Shown: positions 50,945 through 61,211, numbered from the stretch's first letter. The stretch is DNA of 64,000 nucleotides from Gemmatimonadota bacterium (GCA_009844885.1 VYAQ01000044.1:1-64000); one strand, 5' to 3'. The notes: generated by a model from the sequence alone, not told the origin. Numbers and translations are program-made.

Positions 50945-52165
50945 ATGATCAAGTTGCTCGCGGTGGTGGGCCTTTCGCTGTCAATTTCCTTCCTGTGCTC
51001 CGTGCTCGAGGCCGTGTTGCTGTCGGTCAACCGCTCCTACCTCGCGCTCCTGCAGCGGCGTGGCGAGGTCGCAGGCAATATCCTCGGCGGGATGAAGGAG
51101 CGGATCGACGAGCCGATCGCGGCGATCCTGACCCTCAACACCATTGGGCACACGATGGGAGCGGCCTGGGGGGGCACCATCGCCGCCCAGATCTTCGGCG
51201 AGGTCTGGCTCGGGGCGTTCGTCGGAGTCCTCACCTTCGCGGTTCTGGTCTTCTCGGAGATCATCCCCAAGACGCTTGGCGCCACCTTCTGCAATCAGCT
51301 GGCCCGGCCCACCGCGCACCTGCTGCGGGCGATGGTGTTCGTGATGAAACCGGTCCTCGGGCCGCTCGGGTTCCTGAGCCGCTGGATCACGCCGAAGGGA
51401 CACCGGGGCGCCACGATCAGCCGGGCGGAGATCGAGGTCCTCGCGGAACTCGGGCACCGCGAGGGCGCGCTCGACAAGGACGAGTTCCAGGTCATGTCGA
51501 ACGTCATGCAGCTCGACGAGATCGCCGTAAGCGAGGTCATGACGCCACGGATCGATATCGTGGCCGTGCCGGTCGAGGCGTCGGTGAGCGAGGCGATGGA
51601 CGTCATGCTGGACCATGGCAAGCTCCGTCTGCCGGTCTACGAGGAGAGCATCGACCAGATCGTGGGGCTCCTCCTCGCGCGGGACTTGTGGCGAGCTGCC
51701 CGCGATGGGGGCGAAGAGATCCGTGGCGTTGCGCGTCCCGCACAGTTCGCGCCCGCGTCCAAGCCGGTCGAGGAGCTGATCCACGAAATGCGGGCCAAAC
51801 GGACCAACATGATCATTGTCCTGGACGAATTCGGGGGCACGGCCGGCCTGGTCACCCTGGAGGACCTGATCGAGGAGATTGTGGGCGAGATCCAGGACGA
51901 ACACGAAACCAACGAACCGATCGACTTTCAGGAACTGGCCGACGGCCGGACGGTCATTCGTGGGGGTACGCCCGCCAGGGACGTGGAGGATCGCCTGGGC
52001 ATCGACCTGGGCGAAGATTACGACACGGTGGGCGGCTACGTCTTCGGTACGCTGGAGGGGATCGCGAAAGCCGGCGATACCGTTCCCGTCGAGGGCGGCC
52101 GGCTCAGGGTCGCCAAGGTACGGAGGCGCCGGATCGAGTACATCGTCTTCGATCCGGCGGCGTAG
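50945..52165 (+). CDS. HlyC/CorC family membrane protein (CNNM-CBS-CorC)
   Basis: A 406-residue protein: four-helix DUF21/CNNM membrane domain (about 1-170, with SEIIPKTLG), two CBS domains (VMTPRIDIVAVPV to about 310) and a C-terminal CorC_HlyC domain (VGGYVFGTLEGIAKAGD). CNNM proteins move or regulate Mg2+, and some relatives are tied to haemolysin secretion. ATG 50945 has a G-rich run upstream. Confidence 0.9.
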   Translation: MIKLLAVVGLSLSISFLCSVLEAVLLSVNRSYLALLQRRGEVAGNILGGMKERIDEPIAAILTLNTIGHTMGAAWGGTIAAQIFGEVWLGAFVGVLTFAVLVFSEIIPKTLGATFCNQLARPTAHLLRAMVFVMKPVLGPLGFLSRWITPKGHRGATISRAEIEVLAELGHREGALDKDEFQVMSNVMQLDEIAVSEVMTPRIDIVAVPVEASVSEAMDVMLDHGKLRLPVYEESIDQIVGLLLARDLWRAARDGGEEIRGVARPAQFAPASKPVEELIHEMRAKRTNMIIVLDEFGGTAGLVTLEDLIEEIVGEIQDEHETNEPIDFQELADGRTVIRGGTPARDVEDRLGIDLGEDYDTVGGYVFGTLEGIAKAGDTVPVEGGRLRVAKVRRRRIEYIVFDPAA

Positions 52166-52218
52166 GGGCAGGCCGCGCGGGCGGGACCGCGGGCCGAACG
52201 GGTGTTGCGCAGGCCGCG

Positions 52219-52770
52219 TCAGCCCTGAGTGGGCTCCGGGCCGGGCCGGACGACCTCCGATGGCCCCTCGTCGGGCTCGGCCCCCTCCCGCTTGAGCCTT
52301 CGCTCCTCGGTCCAGAAGGAAATCACGAGGAACACCACTCCGCAGCTGATGGCCATGTCGGCGACGTTGAAGATCCACCAGTCCATGAACCCGAGTGAGA
52401 TGGGCCCGATGAAGTCCACCACGCCCTGATCCCAGCGGACGCGGTCGTACAGGTTGCCGAGTGCGCCGCAGATCACCAGCGTCAGGGCTACGATGCGCAG
52501 ATGGTCGTCCCGTTTGGCTTGAACGATCAGCGCAACCATCAGGGTGAGCGCGATGAGCGCAACCGGGATGAAGAACCAGCGCGGGTCGTCGCCGATGGAG
52601 ATCCCGAACGCGGCTCCCCGGTTGTAGTGCAGGTTCAGCGGGACGTAGCCGCCCAGGAAATCCGGACGGGGGGCTCCGGTCAGCGAGGCCACGGCCCACC
52701 GCTTGGTCACGATGTCGACAGCGAGTATGGTCGGCAGGCTGACGCCCAGTATGGTCAGTTTGCGCTTCAA
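52219..52770 (-). CDS. lspA: Signal peptidase II (lipoprotein signal peptidase)
   Basis: A 183-residue inner-membrane aspartyl protease that removes lipoprotein signal peptides. Four TM helices with the family motifs NRGAAFGI, GNLYDRVRWDQGVVDF (first catalytic Asp) and FNVADMAIS (second catalytic Asp). Its C-terminal tail is longer and more charged than usual. Its substrates include the many lipoproteins encoded nearby. Confidence 0.93.
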   Translation of the reverse strand: MKRKLTILGVSLPTILAVDIVTKRWAVASLTGAPRPDFLGGYVPLNLHYNRGAAFGISIGDDPRWFFIPVALIALTLMVALIVQAKRDDHLRIVALTLVICGALGNLYDRVRWDQGVVDFIGPISLGFMDWWIFNVADMAISCGVVFLVISFWTEERRLKREGAEPDEGPSEVVRPGPEPTQG

Positions 52771-52818
52771 GGCTTGTTCGGTCTCCGGCCAGAACGGTCG
52801 TGGGTGCCGCGGGGCAAA

Positions 52819-53172
52819 TGGAGGCGGCGGGAGTCGAACCCGCGTCCGCGAATGGGTCCTTCCAAGCTTCTACGTGCGTAGATCGCCGTTCGGTTCACTT
52901 CCGGTCGGGTCGGCGAACAACCCTGACCGGAGCTAGCCACATTGATTCTCGTCCTCGGGTCCCGTGGCGTGGACCGAAGACCAGCCCGACTCGTCGACGC
53001 TCCCGCGACCCGCCTCGGGCGGGCAGACCGGGGAACGGGCAGCTATTGGTTAAGCGGCCAGTGCCAGATCGTTGTTGGCATTTGTTTGGTTTTCCAGGGT
53101 GTTTTACGAGGAACCCCGGACCTCGGCACGCAACTCCGAAATCTCCAAACCCGTCGAAGCCGTGTCGCCCCC
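52819..53172 (-). ncRNA. ssrA: tmRNA
   Basis: A 354-nt transfer-messenger RNA. The 5' end GGGGGCGACACGGC pairs with the 3' end CGCCTCC to form the acceptor (one G-U pair), the tRNA-like 3' part holds a TTCGACT T-loop, and the discriminator is A with no encoded CCA. The tag reading frame ends in NNDLALAA followed by TAA at 53050-53052 (complement). It rescues stalled ribosomes with SmpB, which is not in this window. Confidence 0.93.
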
Positions 53173-53230
53173 AAAGCTTTCAATCAACCGGTGGCTGTCC
53201 GGTCATCACCGGCCCCGCGGCCACCCTTTG

Positions 53231-54247
53231 TCAGGTAACGATAAGCTCGCCGCGGCCGGACGAGAACCCCGGGCGGGCCAGGTAGTCGTCAAGGACGGCC
53301 CGCACCTGGTCCAGATCGTGAACCTGAAACAGCTGTTGGCGCAGGGCTCTGCCGCCGGGCAGACCCTTGGTATACCAGCCGAGGTGCTTGCGGAACTCAC
53401 GCACCGCCTTGCCGGGATCGTTCTCGAATGCGACCGCGTTGCGGGCATGCTCGACGCAGATGTCGAAACGTACCCGCACGCCCGGCTGCCCCGGGACCCG
53501 CCGCCCATCGAGCGCGGCCCGGGACTGCCTGAAAAGCCAGGGCGCACCGTGCGATCCACGGGCGATCATGATTCCCCGGCACCCGGTCTGCTCCTTCATG
53601 CGCAGCGCGTCCTCGCCCGAACGGACGTCGCCGTTGCCGATCACGGGCACCTCGAGCGCCCGCGCCAGGGCCGCGATCTCGTCCCACCGGGCCTGGCCGG
53701 AGTACATGTCGGCGCGGGTACGCGGGTGCAAGGTCACCATTCGTGCCCCCGCGTCCTGGCAGATCAGTCCGAAGCGTACGGGGTCCCGGGTGCGCTCGTC
53801 GAAACCCGAGCGGATCTTTGCCGTGACCGGGAGCGGAGTGGCCGCCTCCACGGCGCGAACGATCCTGTGCACCAGCTCCGGATCGCGCAGGCATCCCGAA
53901 CCGCCGTTGCGCTTCACCACCTTCTTCACCGGACACCCGAAGTTGATATCGACGAAATCCGGCGCGTACACCTCGGTCACGAGCGCAGCGGCGTCCCCCA
54001 TCGTGTCGGGTTCGGCACCGAAGATCTGGATGCCGATCGGCCGCTCCTCGTCATCGAAGCGCAGGTATGCGGCGGTCCGCTCGTTGTTGCGGATGATTCC
54101 CTCGGCGCTGACGAATTCCGTAAGCACCACGTCGGCCCCGAAGCGGCGGCAGAGACGCCGGAACGGCGCCTCCGATACGCCGGCCTGCGGCGCCAGGAAG
54201 AGCGGCGTCACCGGATTCCCGGGGATCTCGAACGGCAGTCTGTTCAT
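53231..54247 (-). CDS. dusB: tRNA-dihydrouridine synthase (DusB-like)
   Basis: A 338-residue FMN enzyme that reduces uridine to dihydrouridine in tRNA. TIM-barrel domain with LAPQAGVSEAPFRRLCRR, DINFGCPVKKVVK (catalytic Cys), KIRSGFDE and GNGDV motifs, followed by the C-terminal helical tRNA-binding domain. Family length is normal. The Dus subtype is judged from sequence style only. Confidence 0.9.
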   Translation of the reverse strand: MNRLPFEIPGNPVTPLFLAPQAGVSEAPFRRLCRRFGADVVLTEFVSAEGIIRNNERTAAYLRFDDEERPIGIQIFGAEPDTMGDAAALVTEVYAPDFVDINFGCPVKKVVKRNGGSGCLRDPELVHRIVRAVEAATPLPVTAKIRSGFDERTRDPVRFGLICQDAGARMVTLHPRTRADMYSGQARWDEIAALARALEVPVIGNGDVRSGEDALRMKEQTGCRGIMIARGSHGAPWLFRQSRAALDGRRVPGQPGVRVRFDICVEHARNAVAFENDPGKAVREFRKHLGWYTKGLPGGRALRQQLFQVHDLDQVRAVLDDYLARPGFSSGRGELIVT

Positions 54248-54346
54248 TGTCGAAAGCTAATCCGCTGGTCTTCCCCTGCCAGGGCGAATAACTTCCCCGC
54301 CGCATCGAGGACACGTTCCCGGAAAGCCATCTCTCCGCCACCGCAC

Positions 54347-54799
54347 ATGACTCTGAGCGACTTCTTCACCAGAGAACGGATCAGCCTTGAACTGACCGGA
54401 GACACGCGGGACGATGTGCTGGGTGCGCTCGTCTCGCTTATGGCACTCGATGAACGCGCCGAGGCGACCCTTTCGCGAACGCTGCGCCGACGTGAGAGCC
54501 TGGGTTCGACGGGGATCGGCCGGGGAATCGCCATTCCACACTGCCGATCCCTGACGGTGCGCCGACTGTGCCTCGCCTACGGGCGACACTGCGACGGTAT
54601 CGACTTCCACGCCATTGACAATCGGCCCGTGCATCATTTCTTCCTGATCGTCGCGCCGCCGGTGGAGGTGTCCGTCCAGTATCTTCCAGTCCTCGGCAGG
54701 CTGGCGCAGTTCGCGAAACACCGGGACGTGCCCGCGAAGCTGACTGGATTGCGCTCCGCCGACGAGTTCTTCCGGCTGCTGGAATCCAAAGGAGTCTGA
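54347..54799 (+). CDS. PTS EIIA component, fructose/Ntr type
   Basis: A 150-residue EIIA domain (PtsN-like) with the phosphorylated His65 in GIAIPHCRS. No EIIB or EIIC domain or permease is near, so it is probably regulatory, taking phosphate from the HPr encoded at 63 kb. ATG 54347 fits the domain start; the longer frame runs through the Dus gene and is not coding. Divergent from dusB. Confidence 0.88.
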   Translation: MTLSDFFTRERISLELTGDTRDDVLGALVSLMALDERAEATLSRTLRRRESLGSTGIGRGIAIPHCRSLTVRRLCLAYGRHCDGIDFHAIDNRPVHHFFLIVAPPVEVSVQYLPVLGRLAQFAKHRDVPAKLTGLRSADEFFRLLESKGV

Positions 54800-54832
54800 C
54801 CGGGACGACCGCCCGCCACTCCGCCAGCGCCG

Positions 54833-55273
54833 CTACCTGGTGACGAACATCCTCCGGATCACCGGCTCGCGGCCGTTCACAACCATCTGGACAAAGTACA
54901 CGCCCGACGCGACCTGTCTGCCGGTTCGGTCGCGGCCGTCCCAGTGGGCTTCGTACTCTCCGGGGGATGTGTACTCGAGTTGAAGCATCGGCAGTCCCTC
55001 GCCGCCGGGGAACCCCAAGGCGACGGGCGCCGCAACGAATTGTTGCAGGATGTTGTAGATGCGGATCGACACCGTGGCCGAGCCCTCCTCCGTGAAGAGG
55101 GACTCGTACAGCTCAAACGGTATCCGCGTATCGGGATTGAAGGGGTTCGGGTAGTTCTGCTCCAGCGTGAACCCCGGGTCCTGTTCACCGAGGGGCGCAG
55201 GACGTTCCTGTCCCGCAGCGCGGCCCACTACACCGAAACAAAGAAACACCCCGACGCAAATGATGCGTCTCAA
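54833..55273 (-). CDS. Exported FlgD-Ig-like/sorting-domain protein
   Basis: A 146-residue protein made of a signal peptide and a single FlgD-like Ig domain: QNYPNPFNPDTRI near the start and GVYFVQMVVNG near the end. In T9SS proteins this domain is a C-terminal sorting signal; here it stands alone, with no passenger. Function unknown. Confidence 0.75.
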   Translation of the reverse strand: MRRIICVGVFLCFGVVGRAAGQERPAPLGEQDPGFTLEQNYPNPFNPDTRIPFELYESLFTEEGSATVSIRIYNILQQFVAAPVALGFPGGEGLPMLQLEYTSPGEYEAHWDGRDRTGRQVASGVYFVQMVVNGREPVIRRMFVTR

Positions 55274-55392
55274 AATCTGTCCTGCCTTCGTTCAGTAGCG
55301 TTCGTGCGATCGCCCCCCAAGGGCATGGGGCCCTTGCGGCCCCGTGGATTGGCAACTCGTGCGCCAATAGTACCCGGCCGGGCCACCCGAAG

Positions 55393-57348
55393 TCAAGCAG
55401 TTCCGCCGGGTGCCCTGCGCGAGACCCGTCTTCCGTCGTCCAGCCGCTGCGTGACGCCCCGGGCGTCCAGCCAGGCGAGGATTGGTATCAGGTGCTTGCG
55501 CGTCACCGGCAGCACTTCGCGGAAGTCGGCCGGCCCCAGTCCCTCGCGCCCCCCCAACTCCTCCAACACCCGGGTTGCCGCGCGGCCCAGGGCCACGGTG
55601 GTGACCCAGTAGAGGTCCCCCAGCATGCGCACACGGCCCTGCGTCGCCAGGTAGCGGAGCACCGCGCCGGTCCCGGGATCATCCACGGCCTCCTGAAGCT
55701 CGCTCGTGTCCGGGCCCTTGAGACCCGCATCGTGAAGGACCTCGAGAATGCGTTCGGCAAGCTGCTCCTCGGCGGGCGACAGCGTCGGCTCAAAGCCCGG
55801 CAGCCGCGCAATCTTCCGTTCGACGACCAGACGGCTTCGCGCGGCCAGGCGTGAAGCGAGGCCATCGGCCAGCCTCGGGTGCGCTCTCTCCGGCAGGGCC
55901 GTGCGGAGCGCACTCAGAGCAACCCCGGGCTCGAGCGGGTGCACCCGGTGATGCCGGCGGACGAGCCTCAGAAGCTTCTCCTCGCCGGCCGCGACAATGC
56001 CGCGGTCGAAAAGCACCCCGTCGAGACGCCAGACGACATCGGCCAGGTCATCGCTCGCGCCTCTGCGCCATCCGGCCACCACGCCGAGGGCGCCGACCTC
56101 CAGTCCCGCCCAGCCAGCCAGTCCGGCAGCGCCCAGCACCGCCTGGCGGCCACTCCTTGACAATGCCTCGAGCGCATCCCGGTCGGATGGGGCAAGGCGC
56201 TTGCGCTTCGGAGGCGCGGGCTCCAGAACGGTGCCCCCGGCGATGGTGGTGACGGGTGAATAGGAGCGCACGACCAACCGGTCGCCGCACCGCGCGACGA
56301 CCGGCGACTCGAGTCGCAACTGAGCGGGAACCGGTTCGCCGGGCACGGCCTCGTCGACGCCGAACAGGACCACCCTGCCCATCACTTCGACGGTGCCGAG
56401 GTGCACGCGCACCCGCTGCCCGGTCTCGATTCGCCAGCCACTGCCCGCCAGCGCGGTGAGCGACACGGTGAGCATGTGGGAGGGCGACCAGCTCCGGCTC
56501 GACACGATCACGTCGCCGCGCGCCACGTGCCCGCGCCGCACCACCGCTCCGGTCAAAGCCGCGGCCGTGCGCTGTCCGGCCACGGCTTCGTCGACCTGCA
56601 CGCCGTGCACCTGGAGCGCACGGATCCTCGCCTCGTCGCCCCGGGGCAGTATCCGCACCACGGATCCGCGCGACAGCCGTCCCGACCACAGCGTCCCGGT
56701 CACGACGGTGCCGGCACCCTCCATGGCGAAGACCCGGTCGACCGGAAGCCGCGCCAGGTCGTCGGTCGTCCTGGTCCGCGCCTGTTCGGCACAACGCGAG
56801 ATGGCCCGGGCCAGATCCGGCAGCCCAACCCCGGTCCGCACCGACGTGGGGACGATCTCGGCGGCCTCGTAGGGCGTCTCGGCGAGAAGCTCCCGCACCT
56901 CGTCGTCAACAAGTTCGAGCCACTCCTCGTCCACGAGGTCCGCCTTCGTAATCGCGACGACCATGCCCCCGACGCCGAGCATCCGTACGATGGCCAGGTG
57001 TTCGCGCGTCTGGGGCATCACTCCCTCGTCGGCCGCAACCACCATGAGGACGAGATCCATCCCCGATGCACCGGCAACCATCGTGCGGACGAACCCCTCG
57101 TGTCCGGGCACGTCCACGATACCGAAGCCGGGACCCTCCCCGGACGCGTAGCGCGCGAATCCCAGTTCGATGGTGATTCCGCGCCTCTTCTCCTCGGCCA
57201 GGCGATCCGTGTCGACGCCGGTCAGGGCCTGCACCAGCGCCGTCTTGCCGTGGTCGATGTGGCCCGCGGTGCCAAGGATCAGCCCCGCTTCGCCGGGCCG
57301 CTCATCGCGGTGGGCGCCGGGAATGTCACCATCCGCTGCCGGAGTCAT
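55393..57348 (-). CDS. selB: Selenocysteine-specific elongation factor SelB
   Basis: A 651-residue GTPase: G1 [11 protein letters not shown] at about residue 26, the switch [12 protein letters not shown]3 DVPGHEGF, G4 TKAD, then EF-Tu-like domains and four winged helices in the C-terminal third that bind the SECIS element of selenoprotein mRNAs. It delivers Sec-tRNA to in-frame UGA. ATG 57348 overlaps recO's stop by 4 nt. selC is at 24.7 kb. Confidence 0.93.
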   Translation of the reverse strand: MTPAADGDIPGAHRDERPGEAGLILGTAGHIDHGKTALVQALTGVDTDRLAEEKRRGITIELGFARYASGEGPGFGIVDVPGHEGFVRTMVAGASGMDLVLMVVAADEGVMPQTREHLAIVRMLGVGGMVVAITKADLVDEEWLELVDDEVRELLAETPYEAAEIVPTSVRTGVGLPDLARAISRCAEQARTRTTDDLARLPVDRVFAMEGAGTVVTGTLWSGRLSRGSVVRILPRGDEARIRALQVHGVQVDEAVAGQRTAAALTGAVVRRGHVARGDVIVSSRSWSPSHMLTVSLTALAGSGWRIETGQRVRVHLGTVEVMGRVVLFGVDEAVPGEPVPAQLRLESPVVARCGDRLVVRSYSPVTTIAGGTVLEPAPPKRKRLAPSDRDALEALSRSGRQAVLGAAGLAGWAGLEVGALGVVAGWRRGASDDLADVVWRLDGVLFDRGIVAAGEEKLLRLVRRHHRVHPLEPGVALSALRTALPERAHPRLADGLASRLAARSRLVVERKIARLPGFEPTLSPAEEQLAERILEVLHDAGLKGPDTSELQEAVDDPGTGAVLRYLATQGRVRMLGDLYWVTTVALGRAATRVLEELGGREGLGPADFREVLPVTRKHLIPILAWLDARGVTQRLDDGRRVSRRAPGGTA

Positions 57349-58100
57349 CGATTTCGGTCGATTCGAGGGGTGTCGAGAAAGCCGAACGACCCGAGGCGGC
57401 GGCCGCCCAGCATGTGAAAGGTGACGAAGTCGTCGAGCAGCGTCAGGTGGGCTCCCTGTCCACGCAGTTCGTCGGGAACGTCCCCTTCGAGCAGAGTGAG
57501 CAACTGCACCCGGGCAACAGGGCCAATACGCCGCGATCCGTCCGCTGCGGTGCATTCCGGTCCCCGCACCCCACCGGCCGAGAGGTCGAAGCGCGCCATC
57601 TCATCCGGTTCGAGGAGTCGGCCGCACCCGGTGCACACGGTGAGTTCCGGGGCGAAGCCCAGGGAATGGATGATTCGCCAACCGAGCGCGAGTACCTCTC
57701 CGATGATATTCTCGGGCCCGGCGCTGCCGAGCCGGTCCAGGCCGGCGGAAAGCGCGCGGTAGAGTTCGGCATTGGGTTCCTCGGCCGCGTGCCGGAGTAC
57801 GATCTCGGCGGCGATCGAGGCCCCGGCAAGCCGCCGGAAATCCCCGGCGAGCGCCAAGCGCGTCCTGGCCAGGCTGAATTCACGCAACGATTGCAACTCC
57901 CGGCCGTCACGCATGAAAATCACCGCAGTTCCCTCGCCGAACGTGTCGACGCCGCCGTGGCCCCGTGACGCCCCCCGGCGGATACCGCGCGCCATTACCC
58001 CGACCAGTCCGAGATCGCGCGTGTAGAACCTGAGGACCCGGCTGCTTTCGGAGAACGGGTGGGCGCGCAGCAGGATCGCGTCGGTGGTTACGATGGCCAT
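57345..58100 (-). CDS. recO: DNA repair protein RecO
   Basis: A 251-residue recombination mediator: N-terminal OB-fold ([29 protein letters not shown]), a helical core, and Cys residues of the zinc finger region (CTGCG and GPEC). It helps RecF/RecR load RecA onto gapped DNA. ATG 58100 matches the family start; the longer frame upstream is not coding. Confidence 0.88.
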   Translation of the reverse strand: MAIVTTDAILLRAHPFSESSRVLRFYTRDLGLVGVMARGIRRGASRGHGGVDTFGEGTAVIFMRDGRELQSLREFSLARTRLALAGDFRRLAGASIAAEIVLRHAAEEPNAELYRALSAGLDRLGSAGPENIIGEVLALGWRIIHSLGFAPELTVCTGCGRLLEPDEMARFDLSAGGVRGPECTAADGSRRIGPVARVQLLTLLEGDVPDELRGQGAHLTLLDDFVTFHMLGGRRLGSFGFLDTPRIDRNR

Positions 58101-58149
58101 CCCGCAGCTCTTGTCGGCCGGGAGCGCCGGCACCCGATACGGGGGGCGC

Positions 58150-59442
58150 TCATTCTCCCAGCTCCCTGAGCAGCTCGCGGCGGCGGCGGTCGTACGCCTC
58201 CGCCTCGATGCCTCCGGCGTTCCACCGTTCATCGAGCCGGGCCACTTCGACGAGCGCACGTCGGCGATTCCCGGCGGTCGTGGCGGCAACCCGGGCACGG
58301 GAGCGGAATGCGAGAGCCGCGCCCACCAGCGCCAGGGCCAGGGTGAGCATCACGGCGACAAGAGGGAGCTGGCCCCCCGGCAGCATTCGCGTACCGGACC
58401 CGACGGTGACGACCGACGGTGCCACCTCCCGTCCCGCAAAGCGCCGGTAGGTCACGTCCTCCAGCGTGACGGGGTCGGTGGACATGAGGCCCGTGACCGA
58501 AAGGTCGCCCGCCGGCTCGCGAATCAGCAGTTCCATGGACTCCGTCACCCCCTGGAGCGGAATGGTGAATTCGTCGGTGGGGATCCTGTAGCGGACCAGA
58601 TAGACGCTCTCGCCAGGTGGAATCGGGGCCGAGGAGTGAAGTCGTCCACCGCTGAAGCTGGCCGCTCCGCGCGGAAGGTCGCTGTCCCCGACCTCGACGT
58701 CGAGCGCCCCTGGGGGCAGGGCGTACGACCAGGCGGCCCCTGCTTCGCTTGCGACCACCGTCGCCTGGAGGTCGTTGCGCAGCTCGAAGAGGTCGCTCAC
58801 GGACCATCCGGACCCGCCGCTTTCCCGTACGGCGAAGAAGTTGCGGACCCGGATCGGCAGCGACACGCCGGGTCCGGCCGGGACGGTCGGATGAGCCCGA
58901 ATGACATAGGGGCCGACAAGATCGTCCGCGGTGGTAACCGCACCCCCTACGTAGAGCACGTTCCGGTATCGCACCGACGCGAAGTAGACGTCGTCGGTTG
59001 CAGCGTCGGACAGGCCTGCGAGTGGCATTGTGAAGACACCCCCCCGCTCGACCCGCACGCTGTCCACGGCACCCGTGAACGTGGGCGAGACCCGGTGCAG
59101 CACGACGGTGCCCGTATCCGCCGGAACGTCTCCGACCAGCACCCGTCCCGTCAGCGTGACAGGATTCGGGGGCTCCTGCGCAGTCCACAGGGGTGGCGGC
59201 CCGGAAGCAGCGCACGGCAACGGTCCGGTGCACGACAGGTCAACCGCTGCCGCCGCGGGACCCGCCGCCCCGATGGCAAGCACCGCCAGGGCGCATCCCG
59301 TGAGGCCGAAGGATCCCGCCGAAAGCCTGCGTTGGGTCGGAGCCGGGTCCGTGAAGCGGCCGGAAATCAGTGGTCGAACCGTCCGAAATCTTCGGGGCGC
59401 AACCTGCGCAGGTGCTCCTCGAGGGCTTCGCCGCTCATGCAC
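58150..59442 (-). CDS. Exported membrane-anchored protein, unknown function
   Basis: About 430 residues: an exported N-terminus (hydrophobic run CALAVLAIGAAG, near residue 50), a long beta-rich extracytoplasmic part, one TM helix near residue 375, and a cytoplasmic, Arg-rich, SHOCT-like helical tail (RLDERWNAGGIEAEAYDRRRRELL). I do not recognise the family. The only usable start that keeps the signal peptide is GTG 59442, which overlaps the nuclease gene by 76 nt. Confidence 0.68.
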   Translation of the reverse strand: MHERRSPRGAPAQVAPRRFRTVRPLISGRFTDPAPTQRRLSAGSFGLTGCALAVLAIGAAGPAAAAVDLSCTGPLPCAASGPPPLWTAQEPPNPVTLTGRVLVGDVPADTGTVVLHRVSPTFTGAVDSVRVERGGVFTMPLAGLSDAATDDVYFASVRYRNVLYVGGAVTTADDLVGPYVIRAHPTVPAGPGVSLPIRVRNFFAVRESGGSGWSVSDLFELRNDLQATVVASEAGAAWSYALPPGALDVEVGDSDLPRGAASFSGGRLHSSAPIPPGESVYLVRYRIPTDEFTIPLQGVTESMELLIREPAGDLSVTGLMSTDPVTLEDVTYRRFAGREVAPSVVTVGSGTRMLPGGQLPLVAVMLTLALALVGAALAFRSRARVAATTAGNRRRALVEVARLDERWNAGGIEAEAYDRRRRELLRELGE

Positions 59443-59879
59443 GATTCCCCGTCCTCCTCACCTTCATCGCCGTCCTCGGCGGGCATGGATTCGGACACGG
59501 CCGCAAGCAGCGCGTCGTCCGCGAATATGCGCGCCTCCGCGCGCAGGGCGATGGCGATCGAATCCGAGGGCCGCGCGTCCACGGATATCAGGTCTCCATC
59601 CCGGTCGATGATCAGTTCGGCGAAGTAGGTGCTGTCTTCGACCCGCGTGATCAGGACCCGCTGCAGCGTACCTCCGAGTCCCCCAAGAACCGAGACCAGA
59701 AGATCGTGGGTCAGGGGCCTCTGGAAGGACACGCCCCCCAGCTGCATGGCGATCGCACTCGCTTCCCCGGGCCCAATCCAGATCGGCAGCACGCGATCCG
59801 TCCCGACTTCCCGCAGGATGACCACCGGCGTATTCGAAGCACGATCGAACGCGAGGCTCTGCACATTGACCTCGATCAC
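59367..59879 (-). CDS. Bifunctional nuclease family protein (DUF151)
   Basis: A 170-residue DUF151/BFN domain: VIEVNVQSLAFDRASNTPVVIL, LPIWIGPGEASAIA, and DARPSDSIAIALRA are the diagnostic blocks. It is followed by an acidic tail (DGDEGEEDGES). GTG 59879 is supported by GAGGAGG 5 bases upstream; the open frame to 59963 is not needed. Confidence 0.85.
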   Translation of the reverse strand: MIEVNVQSLAFDRASNTPVVILREVGTDRVLPIWIGPGEASAIAMQLGGVSFQRPLTHDLLVSVLGGLGGTLQRVLITRVEDSTYFAELIIDRDGDLISVDARPSDSIAIALRAEARIFADDALLAAVSESMPAEDGDEGEEDGESCMSGEALEEHLRRLRPEDFGRFDH

Positions 59880-60023
59880 ATGACCTCCTCGCCTGACGGT
59901 TTTCCGGCAGCCGGGTACAACCGGGGGGGTAACAAGTTGTGTCCCGCGCCCTTCCCGCGCCACCCGTCGGGAAACGGCCCGCGTCCCGGGTGTCGGCCAC
60001 CCGCGCCGGACCGGGATACGAAA

Positions 60024-61211
60024 CTACAGTGCCAGCGCCGTCCGCAGCTCGCCGACCCGGTCAGTACGCTCCCAGGTGAACAGGTTCACCTCGCGTCGCC
60101 GCGCCTTTGCGACGGCTGGAGTGCGGCCGAAGTGCCCGTAAGCGGCGGTAGGACCAAAGACCGGTCCTCTCAGGCCGAGATCGTGGATGATCTGTCTGGG
60201 GCGGAAGTCGAATACGTCCTGAACGGCAGCCGACAGAACGCGATCCGGCACGCATCCGGTCCCGAACGATTCCACCCATACCTGCACCGGCTCCGGCTTG
60301 CCGATCGCGTAGGCCAGGCGCACCTCGCATCTCGAAGCGGCGGCGGCGGCAACCAGATTCTTGGCTGCCCACCTGGCGGCGTAGGCACCCGACCGGTCCA
60401 CCTTGGTCGCGTCCTTGCCGGAAAACGAGCCGCCGCCGTGCCGGCCCATGCCCCCGTAGGTATCGACGATGATCTTGCGGCCCGTGAGCCCCGCATCCGC
60501 TTCGGGTCCTCCCGAAACGAAGCTGCCGCTCGGATTGACGTGGATCTTCGCGCTCTCGACCGAGAAATGGCGCTCCGGAAGCACCGGCACGATGATCCTG
60601 CGAATGATCTCGGAGCGGATCTCCTCCTGGGACAGCGCCGCCCCACCGTGTTCGGCCGCGTGCTGCGTGCTGACGACGACGGTATCGATGCGGACGGGCT
60701 CGAACCCGTCATACTCGTAGGTAACCTGCGACTTGCCGTCGGGCCCCAGCCAGGGGATTTCCCCCGACTTGCGCGCCTGCGCCAGCCGCTTGACCAGGGC
60801 ATGCGCTGCCGCGATGGGCGCCGGCATCAGCTCCGGAGTGTCGGCGCATGCGAACCCGAACATCATGCCCTGGTCGCCTGCTCCGCCGAGGTCGACACCC
60901 GCCGCAATCTCGGCCGACTGCTTGGACAGGGCCAGGTCGCAACGCGTTCCGTCCAGACCGTACATGGGCCGGCTGTAGCCCGCGTCGCGCATTACACGCC
61001 GGACCAGGTTCGGGACATCGGGGCGTTCTCCGTCCAGCGCGATTTCTCCCGCCACCAGTACCCTGTCCGCCGCGACCAGGGTTTCGCATGCGACGCGGCC
61101 CCCCGGGTCCGTGGCCAGGATTGCGTCGACGACGGCGTCCGATACCTGGTCGGCGATCTTGTCGGGGTGTCCCTCCGTCACGGATTCGGATGTAAAAAGA
61201 CTCGGACTCAA
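60024..61211 (-). CDS. metK: S-adenosylmethionine synthetase
   Basis: A 395-residue enzyme making SAM from methionine and ATP. Motifs in order: FTSESVTEGHPDKIADQVSD, GAGDQGMMFGFA (flexible loop), and the P-loop-like GGGSFSGKDATKVDRSGAY. Length is normal. TTG 61211 is the best start (family N-terminus); the frame stays open to 61280. No SAM riboswitch is visible in the 140-bp upstream region, and it is downstream of the ptsI gene. Confidence 0.94.
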   Translation of the reverse strand: MSPSLFTSESVTEGHPDKIADQVSDAVVDAILATDPGGRVACETLVAADRVLVAGEIALDGERPDVPNLVRRVMRDAGYSRPMYGLDGTRCDLALSKQSAEIAAGVDLGGAGDQGMMFGFACADTPELMPAPIAAAHALVKRLAQARKSGEIPWLGPDGKSQVTYEYDGFEPVRIDTVVVSTQHAAEHGGAALSQEEIRSEIIRRIIVPVLPERHFSVESAKIHVNPSGSFVSGGPEADAGLTGRKIIVDTYGGMGRHGGGSFSGKDATKVDRSGAYAARWAAKNLVAAAAASRCEVRLAYAIGKPEPVQVWVESFGTGCVPDRVLSAAVQDVFDFRPRQIIHDLGLRGPVFGPTAAYGHFGRTPAVAKARRREVNLFTWERTDRVGELRTALAL

